A DNA stretch of 8,798 nt from Candidatus Pacearchaeota archaeon CG10_big_fil_rev_8_21_14_0_10_35_13. GTDB taxonomy: Archaea; Nanobdellota; Nanobdellia; Pacearchaeales; GW2011-AR1. The notes below the pieces were generated by a model. That model was given only the letters and a program-made list of their open reading frames with translations. It made no database searches and was not told the origin of the DNA. Position numbers and translations under genes: made by a program. Location of the stretch: assembly GCA_002763035.1 (NCBI GenBank), contig PFDC01000085.1, forward strand, positions 10,885 through 19,682. The letters are read 5' to 3'. Positions 1 through 6,801 of the stretch are shown here, in pieces; the stretch's first letter is position 1, and every line of letters starts with the position of its first letter.

Positions 1-1038
1 ATAAAAGTTAACCTAACAGGATGGTACTTTAAAGACTCAGATGAAAAAGTAGTAAACCTTACAGGAATGATAAACCCAGAAGACTATTATGTATGGACTT
101 TTGATAAACAAATACTAGACAACACCAACGAAAGCCTAGAATTATACGATGAAAACAACACACTAATTGATAGAGTCATAGGAATAACAGACAATGACAA
201 CGATAATAGAAGTATTAGTTATTGCAGAGGAGAATGGTACTATGATAACTCAACACCAGGAAAAGAGAATAATTGTAAAACAATAACTAACTATACAGAA
301 AACATAACAAATAACCAAACAAATAATACAAACAACATAAGCAACCAAACAAATAATACAAACAACCAAACCACTAACACCACAAGTAATGACCAAGAAG
401 CAAATAACGAAGACAAAATAATAACAAGAATAAGATTAGGAGAACAAGAATACGAAGCAGAAAAAGATATTGACTTCACAATAGAAGTAGAAGGACTAAA
501 AAAAGAGTATTATGACATAAAAGCATTCATAATCGATAATAACGGAAAAATAATCACTGAAACCTACGACTGGAATGGAGGAACATGGAAGAACTCCAAT
601 TATTATATAGAAAGAATGTTCAAGTACAGCGGAAAGACTACTAAGAGCGTAAGAATAAGAATCATTAGAGAATACCAAGAAGCAGGAACATACCAATTAG
701 TAGTAAGAGTTAGAGAAAGCGGGAAGAGCGCCTATGAAGATGATACTAATAAGATAATAATAAGGAATAGCAACCCAACAATAGAAAAAGAAGTGTTAAG
801 AGAAGAAGGAATAACAGAGATAGCAACAACAAACAATGAACTAACCGGAGGAATAATAAGCAACGAAGTAGTATTCCTAAATAACCATGATTACCAAGAA
901 GTGGGACTCCCAAAAGATATAAAAAGCGTACAAATATACAATAATAAGAACACAGAAATCAGCGAAGGAACAATTTATGGAATAGCAATATTATGTGTTA
1001 TGATAATAACCTACCTGATAATAAAGAAGGAATTATAA
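1..1038 (+). CDS. Surface protein with lamin-tail-like domain, Asn-rich linker and C-terminal membrane anchor (5' partial)
   Basis: The reading frame is open from base 1 to the stop at 1036-1038, so the true start lies upstream; the ATG at 67 falls inside a domain and is not the start. The first ~85 residues look like a lamin-tail (LTD) beta-sandwich: a W-x-F/Y-x-D strand, a 'NPEDYYVW' turn, a 'LELYDENN.LIDRV' strand and a closing 'STPGKENN'. Next is an Asn/Thr-rich linker (about 280-400) with roughly nine N-x-S/T sequons, then a beta-rich Ig-like region (about 420-770). The C-terminus has a hydrophobic helix (about 973-1029) followed by KKEL, which would anchor the protein with its bulk outside. 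LTD domains are known from extracellular bacterial and archaeal proteins. A role in adhesion or envelope structure is inference. A 156-aa gene starts 4 bp after the stop, suggesting co-transcription. Codons mostly end in A or C. Confidence 0.8.
   Translation: MKVNLTGWYFKDSDEKVVNLTGMINPEDYYVWTFDKQILDNTNESLELYDENNTLIDRVIGITDNDNDNRSISYCRGEWYYDNSTPGKENNCKTITNYTENITNNQTNNTNNISNQTNNTNNQTTNTTSNDQEANNEDKIITRIRLGEQEYEAEKDIDFTIEVEGLKKEYYDIKAFIIDNNGKIITETYDWNGGTWKNSNYYIERMFKYSGKTTKSVRIRIIREYQEAGTYQLVVRVRESGKSAYEDDTNKIIIRNSNPTIEKEVLREEGITEIATTNNELTGGIISNEVVFLNNHDYQEVGLPKDIKSVQIYNNKNTEISEGTIYGIAILCVMIITYLIIKKEL
313..366 (+). repeat. Two-copy in-frame direct repeat, 24 identical bases at 30-bp period
   Basis: The same 24 bases, beginning AACCAAACAAATAATAC, occur at 313-336 and 343-366. 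Each copy encodes NQTNNTNN, so the repeat adds N-glycosylation-type sequons to the linker. The 30-bp period keeps the frame. This looks like slippage expansion of a low-complexity linker inside the gene, not a CRISPR or mobile element. Confidence 0.85.
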
Positions 1039-1042
1039 TAAA

Positions 1043-1513
1043 ATGGATGAAAAAGTAGTAACCAATGTAATAATAGAAATAATGGGGCGACCAAAAGAAT
1101 ACATAGTAGAAGCCCTAGAAAAAGTAGTAACACAAATAGGAACAGAAGAACAAAACAGGATAATAAGTAAAGAGATACATGAACCTAGAGAAATAGAAGG
1201 AAAAGAATTCTTCACAACATACGCAGAAATAGAAATAGAATTCAAAGGATGGGAACAAATGTTCGCATTCATATTCAACCACATGCCAGCACATATAGAA
1301 GTAGTAAGCCCAACAAACGTAAAGTTTCAATTGTCAGAATATAACAACTTTGTAAACGCAGTACTAAGAAAACTTCATGAGTACGACAACGTAGCAAAAT
1401 CAATGATTATAGAAAAAGGAAACCTAGAAGGAGAAATGGAAGAACTAAAGAAAGAATTAGGAGACCTAATGGAAGAAAAAGAAAACAAGAATAAAATTAT
1501 GCCAGAAGAGTGA
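1043..1513 (+). CDS. Conserved-looking archaeal protein of unknown function, alpha/beta domain plus C-terminal coiled coil
   Basis: This is a 156-residue, very acidic, soluble protein with no signal peptide, membrane segment or cysteine. Residues 1-115 look alpha/beta: a first strand (VVTNVIIEIMG), a helix (EYIVEALEKVVTQIG), a strand pair around 'FFTTYAEIEIEF', then the 'FNHMPAHIEVVSP' stretch and a helix (NNFVNAVLRKLHEYD). Residues ~118-150 are a charged heptad-like helix (GNLEGEMEELKKELGDLMEE), probably a coiled coil for oligomerisation. The order strand-G-R-P-helix recalls a ferredoxin/ACT-like half, but I cannot name the family. The ATG follows the preceding stop by 4 bp, with GAAGG at 1026-1030 as a possible ribosome-binding site, so translational coupling is likely. 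A/C-ending codons dominate (25 of the first 30), like PCNA. Confidence 0.85.
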   Translation: MDEKVVTNVIIEIMGRPKEYIVEALEKVVTQIGTEEQNRIISKEIHEPREIEGKEFFTTYAEIEIEFKGWEQMFAFIFNHMPAHIEVVSPTNVKFQLSEYNNFVNAVLRKLHEYDNVAKSMIIEKGNLEGEMEELKKELGDLMEEKENKNKIMPEE

Positions 1514-1517
1514 AGTT

Positions 1518-1538
1518 CCATGAGGCAAGACCTCGCGG
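1518..1538. repeat. Hairpin 1 in convergent intergenic region
   Basis: An imperfect inverted repeat lies 4 bp after the stop of the 156-aa gene. CCATGAGG pairs with CCTCGCGG around the loop CAAGA; the inner GAGG/CCTC and the outer CC/GG are perfect, with one mismatch and one wobble between. It lies between convergent genes and has no T-run beside it, so it is not a standard archaeal poly-U terminator. It closely resembles the hairpin at 1646-1665. Confidence 0.6.
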
Positions 1539-1606
1539 CATCTATTAATAACCCCCATACAGTTATCTATAACTCAACCAAAACCATAATATTCCTCGGA
1601 TACCAG

Positions 1607-1637
1607 TATTGTTCAACTTAAGAATTAATATTGTTCA
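1607..1637. repeat. Short direct repeat TATTGTTCA, 22-bp period
   Basis: TATTGTTCA occurs at 1607-1615 and again at 1629-1637, a spacing of two helical turns. The stretch between contains the palindrome CTTAAG. Such spacing would suit a protein bound on one DNA face, but two 9-mers in AT-rich DNA can arise by chance. No function is assigned. Confidence 0.4.
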
Positions 1638-1645
1638 GCCTTTAT

Positions 1646-1665
1646 CCCAAGGCAAAACCTTGAGG
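1646..1665. repeat. Hairpin 2 in convergent intergenic region
   Basis: A perfect 5-bp stem, CAAGG/CCTTG, closes the loop CAAAA; two further C-G pairs form beyond one bulged A. The core GG-CAAAA-CC matches hairpin 1 (GG-CAAGA-CC) in stem closing pairs, loop length and loop sequence apart from one purine. It lies about 20 bp beyond the stop of the minus-strand gene ending at 1686, mirroring hairpin 1 beyond the plus-strand gene. Possible roles are a bidirectional transcript end, an RNA-binding site or an ncRNA stem. Confidence 0.6.
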
Positions 1666-1685
1666 TGTTATGAAGAATAGAATCA

Positions 1686-2987
1686 TTAAGTATTAGCCTT
1701 AATCACAGGATTCTGCCTCTCCCTGAAGACATCAGCAGAAGTCTTCTTAGTACTTTTATACTTCCTGAAGATAAAAAAAGCAACAACAGCAATACCAGTG
1801 AGTAACAGAATAATAATCCATTTACCTGCAGTATTAGAAGGCTGAACAACAACACAAGAACCAGCAGTACAACAAAGACCCTCACGAGAATCAACAAGAG
1901 AACCATCACACTCCTCACTAGAATAACAAACAGAACCCTTGAGATCAAGAAGACAGGAAAGAGAAGAACCAGAAGAAGGGTCAACAAGAGGAACAGTATT
2001 AACTAAAGGTTTAGAATAATTAACAGGAAGAATTCTCAAACCAATACTAAGAACAGCAGTACTGGAAGTAGAAACCGTAGAGAAAGCAAGAATCTCCTCA
2101 GTAAGATTAGTAGTAGTTAAAGGAAAGACAGTAAGGATTAAAGGAAAAGAACTACTAGCATTAATTAAAGGAACACCCTCAGGAACAATTTTTATAAGAT
2201 TACCCAAGGACTGAGGAATACTAAACTCAAGATTCTCAAGATCATCAACACCAAAGTTCTCAAGAGTAAGAGAATAAGAAACCTCAGCACTAGAATTCTT
2301 TAATAACTCAATAGTCAAATTATCAGGAACAAAACGCAAACCACCATGAGAAGTAAGATTAGGAGTATTAGAAGAATTAATCGATGACTGAAGAACAAGA
2401 ACAGGAATCTCATAACTAGAAGAACCAGAAGAAATCATAAGTGTAGAAAACTCAGGAACATCAACAATACTAAAATAGAACTTCTCAGACTTACCAGCAC
2501 CTAGAGTGATAGTATTAGTAACATCACCAAAAGTCACAGAAACATCAGACTTACCAACATAATTCCTAACTAAAATACTAAAGTCTTTATTAGTAACAAC
2601 GACCCCAGGACTAACAGAAAAACCTGAGATGTTACCCTGAACACTAAAGTTCTTAAGGATATTAGAACGCTTCTCAAAGCCAGAATCAAAATAACGAACA
2701 TCCTTAAGCATCAAAGAATAATTCCTATCAACGAGAGGAAGAACAGCATAAAAATAGTAAGAATCATCAATCTTAAATAAGTCATAAACCATCGGAACAA
2801 CCTTACGATTATCAAGGAAAGTAAGATCATCATGCTTTAATGGAGTGATGAAGTTACCATCAATCTTACCAATAATAGTCTCACCAGGACGATAAGAATC
2901 ACTAATAGAAATATCAACCGCTGAAACAAGACTAAGAACCAAGACTAGAAGTAATGAAGAAAACAAAAACAAATTATTCTTATTCAT
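1686..2987 (-). CDS. Secreted type I membrane surface protein with one Cys-rich module
   Basis: This 433-residue protein has a signal peptide (residues 1-23, hydrophobic core FLFSSLLLVLVLSLVSA, cleavage after A23). Residues ~25-330 are beta-rich, with several Asn sequons and two Ig/CARDB-like segments ('PGETIIGKIDG' and 'LENFGVDDLENLEFSIP'). A six-cysteine module follows (C345, C354, C360, C372, C373, C378), then a membrane helix (389-407) and a basic tail (FRKYKSTKK). Topology is outside body, cytoplasmic tail. It starts 11 bp after the stop of the upstream surface gene, in the same direction with no visible promoter between, so the two form an operon. The Cys module matches module 2 of that neighbour closely in spacing (C-x8-C-x5-C-x11-CC-x4-C here). 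I do not recognise a named family; a cell-envelope role is inferred. Codons mostly end in T or G. Confidence 0.85.
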   Translation of the reverse strand: MNKNNLFLFSSLLLVLVLSLVSAVDISISDSYRPGETIIGKIDGNFITPLKHDDLTFLDNRKVVPMVYDLFKIDDSYYFYAVLPLVDRNYSLMLKDVRYFDSGFEKRSNILKNFSVQGNISGFSVSPGVVVTNKDFSILVRNYVGKSDVSVTFGDVTNTITLGAGKSEKFYFSIVDVPEFSTLMISSGSSSYEIPVLVLQSSINSSNTPNLTSHGGLRFVPDNLTIELLKNSSAEVSYSLTLENFGVDDLENLEFSIPQSLGNLIKIVPEGVPLINASSSFPLILTVFPLTTTNLTEEILAFSTVSTSSTAVLSIGLRILPVNYSKPLVNTVPLVDPSSGSSLSCLLDLKGSVCYSSEECDGSLVDSREGLCCTAGSCVVVQPSNTAGKWIIILLLTGIAVVAFFIFRKYKSTKKTSADVFRERQNPVIKANT

Positions 2988-2998
2988 GATGAAAATGA

Positions 2999-4801
2999 TT
3001 ATTTACTGATTTCCCTAAGTTTCTTAAGAGTATCATCTAATTCTTTATCCCTAGCAGGACTCCTAGAAACATTAGAAGGACGAGAAGGCATCGGACGAGA
3101 CATAGGTCTTGTCATAGGGCGAAACATAGGCCTCTGAGGAGGGAAAGGAGGCCTCGAAGTTCTAACATCAGAAGAACCGCCAAACTTCTTCTTGAACAAC
3201 TTCTTCCTAAAGACAATTAGTAAAACAACAATTATAATACCAATGATTAATAATAACCATAACCACCAAAGACTACCACTAGAAACAGGTGTTGAAGACT
3301 TCATACAACAAACATCAAAAGGAGTATTACAAGAATAATCCTTCTTCTCCTCATCAGAGAAACAACCGCTCTTACAAGCACCATTATAAGACTCACACTC
3401 AGAAATCTGAGGAGTATTATCAGGAATATCAATGCAAAGACCATCAACACAACACTGACCAGCATTAGTAGAAGGAACAATACTGCCCTCGCAAGTCTGA
3501 CCCGAACTGCAAATTAAACCACCTTGACTGCCACAAGACTCTAACTCAATATTCTTAGAACAACAAACAGAAACACCAGAACAAGTAAAGTCCTCAAAGA
3601 CGTCACCACCAATATCCTGACAATCAGCGTTAGCAAGGCAATAGTAACCCTCGCTGGAACAAAGACTTACAGAACCACTAGTGGAAGAAGTGACAACAGG
3701 CCAAGAAGAATAAAGTAAGAATGAAGTATCACGAAGATTACCCCAACAACCATCAGTGCCCTGAACTTCAGAAAGCCAATCCTTAGCATTAGAAGACTCA
3801 GAAGTGCTGTAAGAATTAAGTGATAATAGAGCGACGGCAGTGTCATAATACCTCTTATAACTAGAAGAAAAATCATAATAACCAGAATCCTTCTGAGATG
3901 CTGAAAGCAAGGAATAATAATCATTAAAACCAGTAAGCGAGTAAAGGAAAGCATAACTACCAAGACGCTCATAATCATCAGCGAAAGCAATCAAGTAAGG
4001 AATGAAAGGAGTAGTATCAACTTTTCTCTTATCCAATAATAACACACCCCAAAGAGTACCCTCATAACTACAAGCACGACCATTAGAACTAAGACAATAA
4101 GAATCAATAGTCACCTCAGTCTTACCAGAAGCAGAAGAAGACTTAGTATCAGAAGAAAGGAAATATTTAGAACTATCACCACGCTTAGAATAAAGAGTGC
4201 TAGTAGTAAAGTCCTGATCACAACTAACAGTTAATAACTTATTATTACAAGAATTATCAACCTCAAACCAATAATTACTCCTAGCCCTTCTCAAACAGGA
4301 ACCAGCATTAGAATCAAGAGTCTTATCAGTAAGGACTTTGAAAGTGTAAGATTTACCGTCATAAGAAGCAGTACATGAAGAAGAAACGTTTGAAGAATCA
4401 GAAATATCCACCTGTAAATACCAAGTAATCTCTGAAGGACTAACCATCTTAGTACTAACCCAATCCTTAGCACTACCAGAATTTAAAGCAAGACCAGAAA
4501 CAGCAGTTGTACGAAGATCACAACCATCACTACTACCAGTAGTTGAAGAAGTACTAACAGGCCAACACTGATTATTAATTTCCCTATCACGAAGCTCATC
4601 ACGACACTCATCAGAAACTAATGAAGTGAACGCTAACTCCTCATTAGTAAGAGAAGCACAACCCTTAGAATCAATATTATCATTAATACAAGCAAGAGCT
4701 TTAGAATCAACACTCGAAGAACTATTAGCCTGAGCACTTACAGAAATTATTGAGAATAATAATAAGAACAAAAAGACTACTAGTACACCAAACTTTTTCA
4801 T
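2999..4801 (-). CDS. Secreted membrane-anchored protein with alpha/alpha-toroid-like repeats, three Cys-rich modules and Arg/Pro tail
   Basis: This 600-residue protein has a signal peptide (1-23, ending SVSA). The ectodomain holds repeats resembling the prenyltransferase/squalene-oxidase or macroglobulin alpha/alpha toroid: 'TTAVSGLALNSGSAKDWV' (98-115), and 'DTAVALLSLNS' (320-330) followed by 'AKDWLSEVQGTDGCWG' (339-354) and 'DTSFLLYSSWP'. Between them is a Ser/Cys-rich beta-like insertion of about 220 residues. Three Cys modules, each containing a CC pair, occupy 381-414, 423-456 and 469-499. A Trp-rich membrane helix (511-531) precedes a basic stop and a cytoplasmic tail rich in Arg and Pro with repeated 'RPM' (550-578), ending in a charged helix (KELDDTLKKLREISK). 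Extracellular toroids of this kind are usually binding scaffolds; I see no basis for a catalytic role. It leads the two-gene operon, and a TATA box 25 bp upstream predicts a leaderless mRNA. Confidence 0.85.
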   Translation of the reverse strand: MKKFGVLVVFLFLLLFSIISVSAQANSSSSVDSKALACINDNIDSKGCASLTNEELAFTSLVSDECRDELRDREINNQCWPVSTSSTTGSSDGCDLRTTAVSGLALNSGSAKDWVSTKMVSPSEITWYLQVDISDSSNVSSSCTASYDGKSYTFKVLTDKTLDSNAGSCLRRARSNYWFEVDNSCNNKLLTVSCDQDFTTSTLYSKRGDSSKYFLSSDTKSSSASGKTEVTIDSYCLSSNGRACSYEGTLWGVLLLDKRKVDTTPFIPYLIAFADDYERLGSYAFLYSLTGFNDYYSLLSASQKDSGYYDFSSSYKRYYDTAVALLSLNSYSTSESSNAKDWLSEVQGTDGCWGNLRDTSFLLYSSWPVVTSSTSGSVSLCSSEGYYCLANADCQDIGGDVFEDFTCSGVSVCCSKNIELESCGSQGGLICSSGQTCEGSIVPSTNAGQCCVDGLCIDIPDNTPQISECESYNGACKSGCFSDEEKKDYSCNTPFDVCCMKSSTPVSSGSLWWLWLLLIIGIIIVVLLIVFRKKLFKKKFGGSSDVRTSRPPFPPQRPMFRPMTRPMSRPMPSRPSNVSRSPARDKELDDTLKKLREISK

Positions 4802-4822
4802 TAGATATTAAGAGCTAAAGTG

Positions 4823-4829
4823 TTTAAAA
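4823..4829 (-). promoter_or_regulatory. TATA box of the surface-protein operon
   Basis: Read on the minus strand this is TTTTAAA, centred 25 bp upstream of the ATG at 4801. That matches the archaeal TATA-to-start-site distance and predicts transcription starting at or within a base or two of the start codon. No Shine-Dalgarno sequence precedes the ATG. The box forms part of the inverted repeat at 4824-4852. Confidence 0.6.
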
Positions 4830-4852
4830 GTCTTTCCAAGACAGACTTTTAA
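4824..4852. repeat. Perfect 10-bp inverted repeat overlapping the operon promoter (candidate operator)
   Basis: TTAAAAGTCT at 4824-4833 is exactly complementary to AGACTTTTAA at 4843-4852, with a 9-bp spacer. One arm contains the TATA box of the surface operon and the other lies just upstream, over the expected BRE region. A dimeric regulator bound here would block TBP/TFB access. As no RNA is expected to start upstream of it, it is more likely a DNA site than a riboswitch, unless the alternative upstream promoter at 4892-4902 is used. Confidence 0.55.
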
Positions 4853-4872
4853 TCCACAAAAATTTGAACTAG

Positions 4873-4880
4873 AAAAAAAA
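4873..4880 (-). terminator. Poly-U terminator of the primase gene
   Basis: On the minus strand this is a run of eight T, about 42 bp after the primase stop at 4922. Archaeal RNA polymerase terminates at such oligo-U tracts. A small perfect hairpin (GGAT/ATCC, 4-base loop, 4909-4920) sits just after the stop codon. The tract would separate primase transcripts from the co-directional surface operon. Confidence 0.6.
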
Positions 4881-4885
4881 GAGAA

Positions 4886-4902
4886 TTTTTGACGTTTAAA
4901 AA
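4886..4902 (-). promoter_or_regulatory. TATA-like element followed by ACGTCAAAA, shared with the PCNA promoter
   Basis: The minus strand reads TTTTTAAACGTCAAAAA. The 11-mer AAACGTCAAAA also occurs at 7302-7312, in the same position relative to the TATA box of PCNA. A start from here would fall near 4872 and give the surface operon a leader of about 70 nt; alternatively it is only a regulator site. The evidence is one shared 11-mer, so this is tentative. Confidence 0.3.
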
Positions 4903-4921
4903 CCTCTTGGATTTTTATCCC

Positions 4922-6499
4922 TTAAGAGTTCTTAGAAATATTCTTACCACCCTTACCCCTTAATCCCTCAAAATATTTCTTAACCGCGTAATTAACAGGA
5001 TTCTTAAACTTTAATTCATCGCTTGTAGGTGTGATACCAATGCCCTTGTAATGAGGCTTATCATAATTAGGAGGAAGAAGCTTCTTCTGATTATAAGACC
5101 AAGAAATCTGAGTAGTAATATAACCACCAAGCAAAGGCTTCTTATTACGCTTATTCCATTCATCAACTATATTAGTAACTTCTTCAGAAGAATAACCAAG
5201 ACTACGAAAATAATTAATTATTATGAACAAAGCACGCTTACGACCATCAGTAAGACCCTTGAGTATTAAATCAATAGAAGGAGGATGAACAACACGAGAC
5301 TTATCAAGATCAAGAACAGAATAAGACTTCTTAGAAGAAGACTTAGAAGAAACAACAGGAGCAGCATGAGACTTCTCAACATCAGCCTCAGCCTTACGAG
5401 TAGAATGCCAATCAAGAGCAGTAACTAATAATTCTTTAGCCTCACCAGGAACAACAGTTAAAGGGATGAATGGCTTAATAACAACACCTAAAGGATCAGC
5501 CATTCGAGGAACAAAACCATCAATATCAGACTTATCAACAACAATACTAGAAAGAGCAGTCTTTTCATGAAGAGAATAAGGAGCACGGAAAAGATGCCTT
5601 GAAGAAACAAGAATGAAATCAAGACCAAGATGCTCATAAACATCATAAGACTCAAAATTACTAAAAGAATCAGGACTAGTAAGAGAATTAGTCTTACAAG
5701 AACTACAAGTAAGAACAACTATTTTATCATCAACAACTAATCCCTCACTACAATCAGAACATTTACGCTTACGAATCTTCTTAAACTCCTCGGAAGTACG
5801 AGAAAACTCCTCAACACGACGACACTTAGGACACTTAAGAACAACCTTTAATGATTCAGAAGCAATCTCACCACAAACCTCACAACGAAAACCACGAGCA
5901 ACACTCTTAAGACTATCAGTAAGACCCTTACTCTTAAGACGACGCTCAAGAATAGGACGAGCAAGAACCTTCATCAAATACTCAAGAACTATACGAGGCC
6001 ACTCAGGGAACATATCCTTAGTACTAACACCACCAAGAGAATCAGGAAAAGCCTCCCAAGGAACAATGATATGCCAACCCTTAGAACCAGAATATTTGAC
6101 GTTTGAATGCTTAACATTATGATATTCTAAAGCCTCAATTACAGAAATCGCTGCCTGCTTACCAATATCAAAATATTTAGAATCAATATCAATAATTAAG
6201 TCCCAACCCTTACGAAGACTACTAAGCTCCTCAGAAGACATGCCAGTCTCAATACTCAAAGGATCATCCCAAAGCTCCTCAGAACAATGAATAGAAGTAG
6301 CACCACCATTAACTAATGCCAAAACATCATTAGGATACTCTAAAGAATTAGGACGCTTACCAAAAGCCTCACCCATATATGAAGGAACAGTCTCACGATT
6401 ACGACAAAAATCAACAATTGCCTTCTGAATATCAGGACGAGAATAATAAGTAAGAGCAACCCTACGAACCCTCTCAACCTTAACCTCAGAAGTAACCAT
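4922..6499 (-). CDS. priS: Archaeo-eukaryotic DNA primase, catalytic subunit with fused PriL-like C-terminal domain
   Basis: This enzyme makes RNA primers for replication. Motif I is D104-I-D106 (LIIDIDSKYFD); motif II is 'SGSKGWHI' (137-144), the family SGxxGxH signature. The third acidic residue is probably D294 in 'LGLDFILVSS', followed by 'RHLFRAPYSLHEKT' (301-314), which resembles the HLxxxPxSxHxKT stretch of eukaryotic and archaeal catalytic subunits. Two consecutive Cys4 ribbons lie between: C206/C209/C223/C226 and C247/C250/C265/C268. At 525 residues it is much longer than a usual PriS (~350). After a Ser/Lys linker, residues ~405-480 (HPPSIDLILKGLTDGRKR... SLGYSSEEV... LLPPNY) resemble the helical PriL C-terminal/PriCT domain, but without the Fe-S cysteines. 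Single-chain PriS-PriL primases are known from DPANN archaea such as Nanoarchaeum. A TATA box 25 bp upstream predicts a leaderless transcript. Codons almost all end in G/T (29 of the first 30). Confidence 0.93.
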   Translation of the reverse strand: MVTSEVKVERVRRVALTYYSRPDIQKAIVDFCRNRETVPSYMGEAFGKRPNSLEYPNDVLALVNGGATSIHCSEELWDDPLSIETGMSSEELSSLRKGWDLIIDIDSKYFDIGKQAAISVIEALEYHNVKHSNVKYSGSKGWHIIVPWEAFPDSLGGVSTKDMFPEWPRIVLEYLMKVLARPILERRLKSKGLTDSLKSVARGFRCEVCGEIASESLKVVLKCPKCRRVEEFSRTSEEFKKIRKRKCSDCSEGLVVDDKIVVLTCSSCKTNSLTSPDSFSNFESYDVYEHLGLDFILVSSRHLFRAPYSLHEKTALSSIVVDKSDIDGFVPRMADPLGVVIKPFIPLTVVPGEAKELLVTALDWHSTRKAEADVEKSHAAPVVSSKSSSKKSYSVLDLDKSRVVHPPSIDLILKGLTDGRKRALFIIINYFRSLGYSSEEVTNIVDEWNKRNKKPLLGGYITTQISWSYNQKKLLPPNYDKPHYKGIGITPTSDELKFKNPVNYAVKKYFEGLRGKGGKNISKNS

Positions 6500-6520
6500 T
6501 AAAAGGAAACCCCAAAGAGA

Positions 6521-6528
6521 TTTAAATA
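6521..6528 (-). promoter_or_regulatory. TATA box of the primase gene
   Basis: The minus strand reads TATTTAAA, centred about 25 bp upstream of the primase ATG at 6499. This fits a leaderless transcript. There is no Shine-Dalgarno motif at the expected place. Confidence 0.6.
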
Positions 6529-6793
6529 ATTATTCGTGATGAAAGGATAAGTAGAGGAGGAATAAACCTATACTTATACCTCACAAGAAAACTTTAAGAA
6601 ATAGAAATTACGCAAGAAAGAAGGATGTGGAAAGGTATATCTTATAAACAAGTTAATTCGCTAATACCCATAACCTTATGATTATGATAGTTACAAGCGA
6701 TGATTAATAAGGAGCTTAGCAGTAGAATTTATAATTTATAGAAGACTTTTAATAACCCCTATTTCTTATAAAAATATATTTTATAGACGATAC

Positions 6794-6801
6794 TTTTATA
6801 A
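6794..6801 (+). promoter_or_regulatory. TATA box of the C39-like peptidase gene
   Basis: TTTTATAA is centred about 27 bp upstream of the ATG at 6825. It predicts transcription starting at that ATG, which argues against the in-frame TTG at 6813, since that codon would lie upstream of the RNA start. Confidence 0.55.

Noticed and set aside
67..69. ATG at 67 as the start of the first gene
   Set aside because: The frame is open to base 1 and the upstream residues complete the first strands of the lamin-tail-like domain, so the gene is truncated by the window edge.
313..366. Possible CRISPR-like repeat
   Set aside because: There are only two copies, with a 6-bp spacer, in frame within a coding region; it encodes a repeated NQTNNTNN linker.
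1514..1685. tRNA or other standard RNA gene in the convergent gap
   Set aside because: No acceptor-stem pairing or TTC-arm consensus on either strand; only the two small hairpins and a short direct repeat are visible.
1703..1987. Hydrophobic Leu/Val-rich reading frames opposite or inside the minus-strand genes (also 3667-3990, 4291-4473, 5488-5718, 7705-7989)
   Set aside because: They are alternative-frame translations of the skewed Ser- and Val-rich real genes, with repetitive low-complexity sequence and no start signals.
6536..6542. GTGATGA resembling a box C of a C/D guide RNA
   Set aside because: No box D (CTGA) or internal C'/D' pair follows within the next 70 bases.
6625..6681. 18-codon ORF preceded by GAAGG
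   Set aside because: It is too short, has no matching promoter and no recognisable features, and such ORFs are common by chance in AT-rich DNA.
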